A stretch of 45,538 bases of DNA from Gammaproteobacteria bacterium. Its GTDB lineage: Bacteria > Pseudomonadota > Gammaproteobacteria > Steroidobacterales > Steroidobacteraceae. The DNA lies in NCBI GenBank assembly GCA_028293765.1, contig JAQGOG010000139.1, positions 1 through 45,538 on the forward strand. The letters run 5' to 3'. A program made the translations under genes and the position numbers. A model generated the notes under the pieces. The model did not search any database, was not told where the DNA came from, and saw only the letters and a program-made list of their open reading frames with translations. Positions 8,452 through 17,223 of this stretch are shown here, piece by piece. The stretch's first letter is position 1, and each line of letters begins with the position of its first letter.

Positions 8452-10566
8452 TCAGAGGCGCACGCGGACATCGATACCGTATGTGGCCGGCGGCACGAGG
8501 TAACCGATATCGACATTGAGTCCCGAGAACGCGCGCGGGTTGTATTCGGAGTACGCCCGCGTGTTCGTGACGTTCTTGCCCCACAGATACGCGCTCCAGC
8601 GACCCTCCTCCAGTCCGAGCCGCAGATTCAGGTAGTTCTTCGGGTCCTGGATAGCGGCATTGTCGATCTGCCAGTATTTCTTGCCGAAGTGCTGCAGATC
8701 GGCGCGCGCGAACCAGTTGAGTTTGTCGGTGAGTGCCGCGCGATATTCTGCTCCGACTACGCTGGACCACGCTGTGTCCCGCGGCGTGTGGTTGCCGACG
8801 TCCTGGGGAAAGGCTGCGAGCTTCTTGATCACGCTGTCATCGATGCCGAGATTGGCGAAGAGCTGCCACCCCGCCGGGAGGCGCAACTGCGCTTCGAGCT
8901 CGACACCCTTCACCGCCACGCGATCGATGTTGCCAATGATCTGCGATGCGGTGGCTGCGTCGACGAAGAAATACTGGTAGTTGCTCACCTGCTCATAGAA
9001 GGCCGCGCCATTCAACGACAGGCGCCGATCCCACCAGGTCGTCTTGAATCCCGCCTCGTAATTCCTCAGGTATTCGGCGCGGAACTCCGGAATGGCGACC
9101 GCCGGTGCGTTGAAGCCTCCGGAACGGAAGCCGGTGCTCCAGGTGGCATACACCGTCGCATTCTGATCGGGCTTGTACGAGAAAGTGACCTTCGGCTGCC
9201 AGGCCTGGAATTCCTGGGTGCGATGCTGCGCCGAGACGAGATCGGTCTGCTCCCGCTCGTCGTGATCGAACCGCACGCCGCCCGTGAGGGTCAGGCGCGG
9301 CAGCAGATCGTAGTCGAACTGTCCGTAGCCGCCATACGAATGGTTGTGGTCGAGCTCCTGCTTGTCGATGATGACGAGTGCCGGATTGTCGATCTGATCG
9401 ATGTTGCCGTTTGTATCGATGAAGGCCCGCGTGCGCAGGGATTTCTCCGTGTACAGGTATGACACACCGCCAACCCAGCGCAGCTTGCCTTCAGCAGGCG
9501 AAACGAGGCGCAGCTCCTGGCTGTAGATCTTGACGTCGAGATCCTGCCCCTGGCCGGCCTGGAACCCCAGGCCGAGAAAGCCGCCCGGCTCCGCCACCGG
9601 ATTGCTGAAGTCCAGGTCGGCCCGGTTTTTCTCGGTGATCTTGGTATAGCCGGAGATCCCCGTCAGGGTCGCAAATCCGAAGTCGTCGTCGAACTTGAAG
9701 GTCAGCTCGCCCGTGTCGCCGGTCGAGACCGGCTTGATGTTGAATTGCGGATTGACGAAGTCGTTCGGGTTGTTGGAGGCAACGACGCTATATTGGTTGC
9801 TGCTGCCCTTGAACTGCCCGAACTGGCCGCGGAAGTCGAGCTTGAGGGCGTCGGTGACGGCCATATTGAGGCGTCCACGGACGGTGTAGTCATAGTCGAC
9901 GTAATCTGCCTTGTCGCGCCGGTACGTATTCTCGATGCGACCGTCGTCAGTGAGGTAGTCGGCGGACAGGCGGAACAGCACCTTGTCGCTCGCCAGGGGC
10001 CCGGACAGGCCGGCCGTGACCTGTGTGGCCGAGCCGTTGCCGTACGACACCTCGCCAAAGCCGCTCAATTCCTGGGTCGGCTGCCGGGTAACGATATTGA
10101 CGGCGCCGCCGATGGCGTCACGCCCGTACAGAGTCCCCTGCGGGCCCTTCAACACCTCGATCCGGTCGATGTCGAACAGGCGCATGTTGAACTGCTTCTG
10201 ATCGTTCTGAGGCACCCCATCGACGACCACCGCCAGCGGGGAGTCGGCGTTCGTGATCTGCGTGAGGCCGCGGATGACGACGAAACTGTTCCGGTAGCTG
10301 TCCGAGCGATCGAACGTCATGTTCGGAACATACGACACGAAGTCCTGCGTCGAATGGATCCCGGCGTCTTCGATGGCCTGCTGCGAGAAGACGTTGACCT
10401 GGATCGGCACGTCCTGGAGTCGTTCGGGGCGCTTCTGGGCCGTGACCACCACTTCGTCGAGCGCGGCCGGAGCGCCCGACGCCGCGTCGTCCGCAGCAGC
10501 GGCGGTGCCGCCCGAGAGAGCGAGCATCGCCAGGCTGAGGTACCCAGGACGTGAGAACACATTCAT
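8452..10566 (-). CDS. TonB-dependent outer-membrane receptor (hydantoinase operon)
   Basis: This 704-aa TonB-dependent receptor has a signal peptide (residues 1-24, ending ...GTAAAA), a TonB-box-like LDEVVVTAQKR at 36-46, a plug with VLKGPQGTLYGRDAIGG, and a barrel with many aromatic beta-strand ends; it finishes with DVRVRL. The ATG at 10566 follows GGGGAG and is preferred to open frame further upstream because it starts the signal peptide. It is the first gene of a five-gene operon (receptor, amidohydrolase, HyuA, DUF917, SemiSWEET), so its ligand is probably the substrate those enzymes degrade. The regulator gene upstream on the same strand ends 145 bp before it. Confidence 0.93.
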   Translation of the reverse strand: MNVFSRPGYLSLAMLALSGGTAAAADDAASGAPAALDEVVVTAQKRPERLQDVPIQVNVFSQQAIEDAGIHSTQDFVSYVPNMTFDRSDSYRNSFVVIRGLTQITNADSPLAVVVDGVPQNDQKQFNMRLFDIDRIEVLKGPQGTLYGRDAIGGAVNIVTRQPTQELSGFGEVSYGNGSATQVTAGLSGPLASDKVLFRLSADYLTDDGRIENTYRRDKADYVDYDYTVRGRLNMAVTDALKLDFRGQFGQFKGSSNQYSVVASNNPNDFVNPQFNIKPVSTGDTGELTFKFDDDFGFATLTGISGYTKITEKNRADLDFSNPVAEPGGFLGLGFQAGQGQDLDVKIYSQELRLVSPAEGKLRWVGGVSYLYTEKSLRTRAFIDTNGNIDQIDNPALVIIDKQELDHNHSYGGYGQFDYDLLPRLTLTGGVRFDHDEREQTDLVSAQHRTQEFQAWQPKVTFSYKPDQNATVYATWSTGFRSGGFNAPAVAIPEFRAEYLRNYEAGFKTTWWDRRLSLNGAAFYEQVSNYQYFFVDAATASQIIGNIDRVAVKGVELEAQLRLPAGWQLFANLGIDDSVIKKLAAFPQDVGNHTPRDTAWSSVVGAEYRAALTDKLNWFARADLQHFGKKYWQIDNAAIQDPKNYLNLRLGLEEGRWSAYLWGKNVTNTRAYSEYNPRAFSGLNVDIGYLVPPATYGIDVRVRL

Positions 10567-10711
10567 CGACGACTCCCCGACACAACATACGGTGCCGGGT
10601 CGATTGAACCGCGCAGCGAGGGCGGCTCTCAAGCCGCTCCAAGGGGGATGCTGGCCTCGTCGATGGGGGATCGACAGGAGCCCGGCCGATCGGTGGGCAT
10701 CTGCCAGGCTT

Positions 10712-13405
10712 CTACTTACGAAGGTTCGCAAGGCGGGCGAATGCCGCCTCGCGAGTGTGCACGCCCAGCTTCGAAAAAATGCCTTTGAGGTGATGCTTCA
10801 CCGTCTCCGGCGAAACGCCGAGCGCCCGGGCGGTCGCCTTGGTCGTCTCGTGTCCGGCGAGGGCCAGAAGAATATCGCGTTCGCGTTGCGACAGCACCTG
10901 CCACAGATCGGGTGCATCGCCCTGGTCTTCACCGAGAATCTGTAGCACCCGGCTGGCATGCGCGGCGATAAGAGCGCTGCTGCCCTCGGCCGCCGCGGCG
11001 ATCACGAGCCGCTTTGCCCCCGGAGCGAGATCCGCGTACGGGCGCAGTGCGCCCATGCGACCGGTGAGCTCCAACGCCTTGCGCAAAGTGGCGACAGCCG
11101 CATCGGGCTCCGCGTCCGCCTCGCAGCCCGCAACCAGAATCAGACACACCGCCTCGAGATGAACGCGACCCTGCGCCCGGGCCACTGCCAGCGTACGGCG
11201 GGCGATCCGCAGAGCGTCCGCGTTCCGCTCGCCCCCTCGAAGGGCGCACGTAAGCGTGCGAACTCCCTGGTCCAGCATGACCCAGGACGGATCGGGTAAC
11301 TCCAGCTCACGTGTCAACCAGACTTCGACCGATGCGACGCCAGCCATCCACGCGCGCCCCGCCGGATCACGCCGGATCAGCAACTCCAGGCGTAGCGCTT
11401 CGAGGTAGTGCACCAAGCGTCCGGCGCCGTGGCGAGTGGCTTGAACCAGCGCGTTGCCCAGCAGTTCATCAGCCTCCGTGGGACGGCCCAGCGTCTGGAG
11501 GCACTGCGCGCGAACGCGCAACGTAAGCGGTGGGACTTCGGGAATGGTGGCATCCAACTCCACTTCCCACCCGCTCAACATCGCCATGGCATCGTCGATC
11601 TCGCCGCGCTCATAAGCAATGACCGCCAGCAGAGCCTGCGACAGCTCGGCCAGCAACTCCTCGGGCTCGGCGAATCGGTCGAGCTGCAGGTCCGCGGAGC
11701 GCGTCAGAAACGCGACCGCACCATCGAAATCCCCGCTGAGGAAGGCCAGCAGGCCGCGTTGCGGATTGATCGAAGGCAGGTGGGGAGCGAATCCGTTGCG
11801 CTCACACAGGGACTGGTACTCGAGGAGGCAGGTACGCGCATGGGCGATCTCGCCGTGCCGGGCGAGCAGCAACACCTCGAACGCGAGCACGAAGCCGAGA
11901 TAACTCTCGCTCTCCGCGAGATGGCTGCGGCAGAACCGGTCCATTTCATAGGCGCGCGCCACCGCGCCAGCTCCGCGGCCCTCGTGCAGGTCCGCCAGGA
12001 AATCGCACGATAAGGCTGCCATTCCGCGCGCGAACTGCGGCCAGTTCGGGTCCAAAGGCGGGTTCGCCGAGACCGGGCCGGACAGATCGGCATCGAGGCG
12101 TGCTCGCAGTGCCGCCGTGCGCGCCGTCTTTCCATCGAGTGTCACTATGAGAAGATCGATGAATCGCAGTCGGATCGAGAGCGGCCGTGTCTGCGGCGGA
12201 AGGCATTCGACGATGGAATAGACCTTACGCGGCCCGGCGGTGAAGATAAGGCGCTCACCGCCCGCCTGATCGACCAGTGCGACCGCAAGAGCCGGGTCTC
12301 CCGCTTCCAGAGCATGTTGTACGGCCTCGAGCACCCGCCCACGCCCCGCGAAGAACTCGGCCGCGCGCCGTTGCAACTCGGATTCGCGCTGGCGGCCGCC
12401 CTTAGCGAGCAGATTGCGCATGAACTGTCTGAACAGCGGATGCAACCTGACCGTGAGCTCGCGATCGCTGGTGACGGTCACGATGGGCTGCAGATGGATC
12501 ACGCTCGTGAGCAGAGCGTAGCCGTCGTCCCGACCGAGCACGGCGTTTGCCGCCAGCGGGTTCACGAACTCCAGGAGCGACGTGTCGCGCAGAAACGCCT
12601 GTTGCTCGTCGGAGAGCGACTCGACGACCCGCTCGGTCAGATATTCGAACAGACCGGAATCGCCCCGCTCGATGACGGCCAGCAGCGCCTCGAGCGAGCC
12701 CGGGTCCCGGCAACGCAGGCGCGCTAGCTGAACCGCCATCGGCCAGCCCTCGGTCAGCGTCTCGAGCTGCGCGAGCTCCGTTGCGTTGAATCTTCCCTGC
12801 AGCACATTACGAAGCTCTTCGGCCGTCAACCGCAGCTCGAGTGCGTCGATGGTCGTGGCCTGTCCACGCAATTCTCGGCGCAGGAACCAGGAGCGGGGGG
12901 CCTGACGCGAGCCCACGATGATGTGCGCCTGATGAGGCAGGGCCGACACCAGGCTCTCCATGATGTCCTCGACGGCCGATCCTGCAAGGTGCTCGTACTC
13001 GTCGAGGAAGACGTAACTTGCGGGGTCCACCTGTGCCAGGCGCCTGGCTAGGTCGGCCGCGGTGAACTCGAGATCGGTAGCATCGATACCGACGCGGAGC
13101 GCTGCGCGATACAGGCTGTCCAGAAAGTGGGCCGGCACCGCGTCCAGCGTGGCGCAGTCCAGCCAGACCGCGCCGCCGCCACGCGCTACGACTTGACGAT
13201 AGGCCTGGGCCAGCAGCGTCGTCTTCCCGAAGCCGGCCGGGCCGCGTACCAGCGTTACCCGCGCGCCGGCAGCTACCGAGCCGGTTTGCGTCAGACGGTC
13301 GAGCAATCTAAGGCGGACGATCTCGTGCGCACTGACCGCCGGTGGCCCATATCTTTCTATGGAATCCGAGCCGCCGGGCCGCGCAGGAGAGTGAGGGACC
13401 GCCAT
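10712..13405 (-). CDS. MalT-like LuxR-family ATP-dependent transcriptional regulator
   Basis: This 897-aa regulator has an N-terminal STAND/AAA-type NTPase with Walker A GPAGFGKTT at residues 55-63 and Walker B VFLDEYEHL near 132-140. A long helical, TPR-like sensor region follows, and a C-terminal LuxR HTH occupies about 835-897 (LSQRERDILLALAGHE ... SPETVKHHLKGIFSKLGV). MalT-type proteins bind an inducer and ATP, oligomerise, and activate nearby catabolic promoters. It lies just upstream of the receptor-hydantoinase operon on the same strand and is the natural candidate for its activator. The ATG at 13405 has no strong ribosome binding site, so the start may be a little downstream. Confidence 0.92.
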   Translation of the reverse strand: MAVPHSPARPGGSDSIERYGPPAVSAHEIVRLRLLDRLTQTGSVAAGARVTLVRGPAGFGKTTLLAQAYRQVVARGGGAVWLDCATLDAVPAHFLDSLYRAALRVGIDATDLEFTAADLARRLAQVDPASYVFLDEYEHLAGSAVEDIMESLVSALPHQAHIIVGSRQAPRSWFLRRELRGQATTIDALELRLTAEELRNVLQGRFNATELAQLETLTEGWPMAVQLARLRCRDPGSLEALLAVIERGDSGLFEYLTERVVESLSDEQQAFLRDTSLLEFVNPLAANAVLGRDDGYALLTSVIHLQPIVTVTSDRELTVRLHPLFRQFMRNLLAKGGRQRESELQRRAAEFFAGRGRVLEAVQHALEAGDPALAVALVDQAGGERLIFTAGPRKVYSIVECLPPQTRPLSIRLRFIDLLIVTLDGKTARTAALRARLDADLSGPVSANPPLDPNWPQFARGMAALSCDFLADLHEGRGAGAVARAYEMDRFCRSHLAESESYLGFVLAFEVLLLARHGEIAHARTCLLEYQSLCERNGFAPHLPSINPQRGLLAFLSGDFDGAVAFLTRSADLQLDRFAEPEELLAELSQALLAVIAYERGEIDDAMAMLSGWEVELDATIPEVPPLTLRVRAQCLQTLGRPTEADELLGNALVQATRHGAGRLVHYLEALRLELLIRRDPAGRAWMAGVASVEVWLTRELELPDPSWVMLDQGVRTLTCALRGGERNADALRIARRTLAVARAQGRVHLEAVCLILVAGCEADAEPDAAVATLRKALELTGRMGALRPYADLAPGAKRLVIAAAAEGSSALIAAHASRVLQILGEDQGDAPDLWQVLSQRERDILLALAGHETTKATARALGVSPETVKHHLKGIFSKLGVHTREAAFARLANLRK

Positions 13406-13531
13406 ACGATCGAGTCTAGGCTAACCTCGGAGCGCACGTCGAGAACCTACCGTCAGCCGCCAGCGCCGTGGCGAAAGATCCCGCGACCGCGGGTTTGAAC
13501 AGCACACAACTTTCCGCGAGGATGCTGAAAA

Positions 13532-13549
13532 TGATCGGATACCCGATCA
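13532..13549. promoter_or_regulatory. inverted repeat TGATCGG-N4-CCGATCA before the SDR gene
   Basis: A perfect 7-bp inverted repeat with a 4-bp spacer lies in the divergent region between the LuxR-type regulator (- strand) and the SDR gene (+ strand), ending 4 bp before the ATG at 13554. Its size and place fit an operator that could block expression of the SDR gene, or a hairpin over its ribosome binding region. The cognate regulator is not known. Confidence 0.4.
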
Positions 13550-13553
13550 CAGG

Positions 13554-14480
13554 ATGACAGACATGGCGGGCTGGACGGCTTCCGATATCCCTTCGCAACG
13601 CGGCCGCTCGAGCGTCGTCACCGGCACGGGCGGCTTGGGCTATGAGACGGCTCTCGCCCTGGCCCGAGCAGGCGGGGAGGTCATCCTGGCGGGCCGCAAC
13701 GCAGACAAGGGCGCAGCAGCCGTCAATCAAATCCGCTCGGGCAGCGGGACGGGCGACGTCCGCTTCGAGCTGCTCGATCTGGCCGACCTCGCCTCCATCA
13801 GGGCATTCGGGGCGCGATTGCGGGCCCAGCGCCAGAGTCTGGATCTCCTCATCAACAATGCCGGAGTGATGAGACCGCCCCGACGTCGGCTCACCGCCGA
13901 CGGGTTTGAATTGCAGATCGGCACGAACCACCTCGGACATTTCTCCCTGACCGCACACCTGTTGCCCCTGTTGCGGCAGGGGCATGACCCGCGCGTGGTG
14001 AGCGTCGCCAGCATTGCCGCCCGGCACGGGGCGATCGACTTCGACGATTTACAAGCGGAGCGTCGTTACAATCCGATGGCCGGTTATCGACAATCTAAGC
14101 TGGCCAATCTGATGTTCGCCTTGGAACTCCAACGCCGCAGCGAGGCTGCCGGGTGGGGAATCCTGAGCATCGCTGCCCATCCGGGCCTGGCGCATACGGA
14201 TCTGGTCGCCAATGGGTCTGGCCCCAACAGCTTGTTTGGCGTCCTGAGCTACCTGCTGGGTCCACTTCTCTGGCAATCCGCCGCCCAGGGTTCATTGCCG
14301 ACCCTTTTCGCCGCGACATCCCCGAACGCGGTGGGCGGGGCATACTACGGCCCCGATGGGTTCGCTGGATTCAAGGGATTGCCGGTGTTGGCCGATGTGG
14401 TGTCCCAAGCCAGGGACGCTCACGCAGCGACGCGGCTTTGGGATGTATCCAAACAGCTCACGGGCGTAACCTTCGAATAG
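13554..14480 (+). CDS. short-chain dehydrogenase/reductase (retinol-dehydrogenase-like SDR)
   Basis: This 308-aa SDR has the NNAG motif at 101-104, the SVAS serine region at 150-153 and the catalytic Y178-x3-K182 (YRQSK). It resembles the RDH/oxidoreductase branch in which YNPMAGYRQSKLAN is typical. An oddity is the cofactor glycine motif, which reads TGTGGLG (residues 23-29), one residue shorter than the canonical TGxxxGxG. This could weaken NAD(P) binding or reflect a sequencing or natural codon loss. The start is ATG at 13554 or the next ATG at 13563, which is better spaced from AGGA. It is convergent with the MDR gene. The substrate is unknown. Confidence 0.87.
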   Translation: MTDMAGWTASDIPSQRGRSSVVTGTGGLGYETALALARAGGEVILAGRNADKGAAAVNQIRSGSGTGDVRFELLDLADLASIRAFGARLRAQRQSLDLLINNAGVMRPPRRRLTADGFELQIGTNHLGHFSLTAHLLPLLRQGHDPRVVSVASIAARHGAIDFDDLQAERRYNPMAGYRQSKLANLMFALELQRRSEAAGWGILSIAAHPGLAHTDLVANGSGPNSLFGVLSYLLGPLLWQSAAQGSLPTLFAATSPNAVGGAYYGPDGFAGFKGLPVLADVVSQARDAHAATRLWDVSKQLTGVTFE

Positions 14481-14542
14481 GGCGCGATGCCAGGCAGACG
14501 ACCTGCGCAACGCCGCAGCCGTCACCGTGTAGACGACTCCGC

Positions 14543-15664
14543 CTACAGCGTCAGAACAATCTTGCCTATGAAATTCCCCGCGGCCAAAGTCTTCAGCGCC
14601 TCGTCGTACTGCTCGAGTGGGAACACGCGCTCGATTACTGGATGCAGTCTGTGCGCGACGATGAAGGTGTTCATGCGCAGATAATCCGCGCGCGAGCCGA
14701 CGAATACGCTTTGCGCGTTCGCCGCTTTCTTCAGCAGGCCCCATGCGGAAATGCTGCCGTCGTAGCCAGAAAGGCCGCCAACAATGGACAGCGTGCCGGC
14801 ATCGGCGAGGGTCCTGACCGACTGGTCCAACGTGTCTGTGCCGCCGACATCGACGACGAGGTCAGCACCATGGCCCTTCGTGAGTTGCAGCACACGCTCC
14901 GACCAGGCTGGCTCGCGCTTGTAGTTGATTCCTTCGCTCGCGCCAAGCCCTTTGACACGCAGGAGCTTTTCATCCGAACTGCTCGTCACGATCACGTGCG
15001 CGCCCAGTGCCGCGGCAAACTGCGTGGCGAAAGTGGAAACGCCGCCGGTCCCCTGCACGAGGACCACATCGCCTGGATGTATATCGCGATGGCCGGCAAC
15101 CGCATTCCACGCCGTGACGCCTGCTGTCGGCAGCGTCGCCGCTTCCTCATAGGACAACTCGTCCGGAATCGGCACGACATCCGTACTTTCGAGTGCGATG
15201 TAGTCAGCAAGTACACCGTCCGCTGTCCATCCGTAAGCATGCGCCAGTCGCTCTCCAGAGAACCGACCGTCGGTCCAGTTCTCGAAGAACGTATTCGTGA
15301 CCCGAGCACCCTTGCGGATGCCTTTCACCTGCTTGCCGACCGCGATGACTTCACCTGCGGCGTCCGAGGCGGCGACACGCCCTACTCGTTCGTTGTCTGA
15401 ATCGGGCTCGAGCATACTGAGATCGCCACGATTGAGGCCGACGGCATGCACACGGATGAGCACCTGACGGTCGCCCACCGCTGGAACCGGCGCCTCGGTC
15501 AGCTTCCATCGATACCCAGCGCCCGACTTCTCCAGCACGACTTTGCGTGTTGTCGTCGCGATGTCGGGCGACACGGCACGCAGAGGCGCCGCAGCGAAGA
15601 CGCCTAGCATCGTGACGAGCACGACGAATCGGCTGGTCTGGTGGCCAGCGTTCTTGTCGCTCAT
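14543..15664 (-). CDS. MDR-family NAD(P)-dependent oxidoreductase with apparent signal peptide
   Basis: This 373-aa protein has a medium-chain dehydrogenase/quinone-oxidoreductase fold: a GroES-like part (VLIRVHAVGLNRGDLSML, ASDAAGEVIAVG) and a Rossmann part with VLVQGTGGVSTFATQFAAALGA. The cysteine and histidine zinc ligands of true alcohol dehydrogenases are not seen, so it is probably zinc-independent. Unusually, the first 30 residues look like a signal peptide (SRFVVLVTMLGVFAAAPLRA), which the normal cytoplasmic family lacks. GGAAGAAGT precedes the ATG at 15664, which supports translation of that segment. It is downstream of the MocR regulator on the same strand, 104 bp apart. Confidence 0.87.
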   Translation of the reverse strand: MSDKNAGHQTSRFVVLVTMLGVFAAAPLRAVSPDIATTTRKVVLEKSGAGYRWKLTEAPVPAVGDRQVLIRVHAVGLNRGDLSMLEPDSDNERVGRVAASDAAGEVIAVGKQVKGIRKGARVTNTFFENWTDGRFSGERLAHAYGWTADGVLADYIALESTDVVPIPDELSYEEAATLPTAGVTAWNAVAGHRDIHPGDVVLVQGTGGVSTFATQFAAALGAHVIVTSSSDEKLLRVKGLGASEGINYKREPAWSERVLQLTKGHGADLVVDVGGTDTLDQSVRTLADAGTLSIVGGLSGYDGSISAWGLLKKAANAQSVFVGSRADYLRMNTFIVAHRLHPVIERVFPLEQYDEALKTLAAGNFIGKIVLTL

Positions 15665-15768
15665 ACTTCTTCCGTAATAAGACCTGTCATCCGGGAAGTA
15701 TGCGGGCAGCGCCTGGCTCCGTTTAAGGGCCAGGTATTCAGATTTTCATAGGTCCAATTTCACGGGAA

Positions 15769-17223
15769 TCAGTTCCTGGGGATTCGCCGCAGGCGCGCGA
15801 GCCCTTCTGTGATAGCGCGCTCGTCCAGGGCACCGTAGCCGAACACGAGGCCAGCCTCCCCCGACTTGCCCGTTTGGTATCTGCGCAGGGAATAGACGCC
15901 GACCTCGCGCTGCCGCGCTCTTTCAACAAACGCCTCGACATCCACCGAAGCTGCCGCGATTGCGGCGAGGTGTAAACCAGCAGCGGACGGGACTGGAGCG
16001 AGCCATTGGCTGAAGTCGTTCCGCAGACCCGTGAGCAAGACCTGACGTCGAGCGCCATATACCTGGCGCATCCGGCGTACATGACGCGCCAGGTGACCTT
16101 CGTTAATGAAAGCAGCCAGGGCTTCCTGCGCGAGCACAGCGCAGCTCCGGTCCGCGGATTGCTTGGCCGCGCCGAGAGCGCGTTGTGCCCACGGGGGAGC
16201 CACTACGAAGCCCAGCCGGATCCCGGGGAACAGGCTCTTTGAGAAAGTGCCAACATAGAAGACCGAGTCCGATCTATCGAGGGTCTGCAGTGCGTCCAAT
16301 GGACGTTCGCCAAAGCGGAATTCGGCATCGTAATCGTCTTCGATCACAACAGCCCCGCGCGCGTGTGCGAATTCCAACAGCGCGGCCCTGCGTCTGGCAG
16401 ACATCACGGCGCCCAGAGGAAATTGATGAGAAGGCGTTACGCAGACTACGCCCGCGTTTGCAGGCAGCCGCTCAACAATCAGACCCTCCTCATCGACCGG
16501 CGTCGCCACGATCCTGGCGCCTGCCGCCGCAAATGCGCCATGCAGCGGCGGATAACCCGGATTCTCCACCGCGACCACGGTGCGATTCGACGTGACCAGG
16601 ATCCGGGCGAGCAGGTCGAAGGCCTGCTGCGCGCCCGCGGTGACTGTAATGTCTTCAGGACGACACGCAACGGCACGCGCAAACGACACATGTCTCGCAA
16701 TTGCCTCGCGCAACGCCGGCTGGCCCTGCGGCGCTTCAAAAGCAGTGGGCATTCGGGAGAAGGCGCGCAACGTCCGCGCGGACAAACGTCGCCAGACGTC
16801 CATCGGAAACTGTGCGACGTCCGGAACGCCGAGCCGAAAATCGAAACGGGGTGGAATGCGGGGCCCCGCATCGGTGGCGGCCGCCGGCTGGCGCCAGAAT
16901 TCGTTCAAACGACGGTCATTCACGGACCGCCGCTCAGGTGCGATTTTACGCTCGGTGAGCTTCGGGAGAACGTCAGCTACATACGTGCCTCCGCCGCGGC
17001 GTGTCGATAGATATCCTTCGCTCAACAACAGGTCGTAAGCAGCCATGGCAGTGTTGCGTGATACGCCATGGGAGGCAGCGAGAGCGCGGGTAGGAGGCAA
17101 CCGCAGCCCTGGCCGCAACCGGCCCTCCAGGATCGCAGCCCGCAGTTGCCGATGCAGAGCGCGCAACCGATCACGCGAGTTTCGCGGCGGAATACTGATC
17201 GGCAGCCCGAACGCTGGCTCCAT
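15769..17223 (-). CDS. MocR-family transcriptional regulator (GntR HTH + aminotransferase-like)
   Basis: This 484-aa regulator has an N-terminal GntR winged helix (LRAAILEGRLRPGLRLPPTR, VSRNTAMAAYDLLLSEGYL; about residues 15-80) and a fold-type-I PLP aminotransferase-like domain, with the PLP lysine in GTFSKSLFPGIRLGF. MocR proteins use PLP adducts as sensors and usually control divergently transcribed genes by binding direct repeats. Here the divergent neighbours are the small RHH-like gene and the D-2-hydroxyacid dehydrogenase. AAGGGAAG precedes the ATG. GGTACC-containing repeats lie on both sides of the intergenic region and are candidate operators. Confidence 0.92.
   Translation of the reverse strand: MEPAFGLPISIPPRNSRDRLRALHRQLRAAILEGRLRPGLRLPPTRALAASHGVSRNTAMAAYDLLLSEGYLSTRRGGGTYVADVLPKLTERKIAPERRSVNDRRLNEFWRQPAAATDAGPRIPPRFDFRLGVPDVAQFPMDVWRRLSARTLRAFSRMPTAFEAPQGQPALREAIARHVSFARAVACRPEDITVTAGAQQAFDLLARILVTSNRTVVAVENPGYPPLHGAFAAAGARIVATPVDEEGLIVERLPANAGVVCVTPSHQFPLGAVMSARRRAALLEFAHARGAVVIEDDYDAEFRFGERPLDALQTLDRSDSVFYVGTFSKSLFPGIRLGFVVAPPWAQRALGAAKQSADRSCAVLAQEALAAFINEGHLARHVRRMRQVYGARRQVLLTGLRNDFSQWLAPVPSAAGLHLAAIAAASVDVEAFVERARQREVGVYSLRRYQTGKSGEAGLVFGYGALDERAITEGLARLRRIPRN

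Noticed and set aside
8239..9462. 407-codon open frame on the + strand opposite the amidohydrolase and receptor
   Set aside because: It spans parts of two well-supported genes on the other strand and has no domain.
14153..15400. 415-codon open frame on the + strand overlapping SDR and MDR genes
   Set aside because: It overlaps two genes with complete catalytic motifs and shows no domain.
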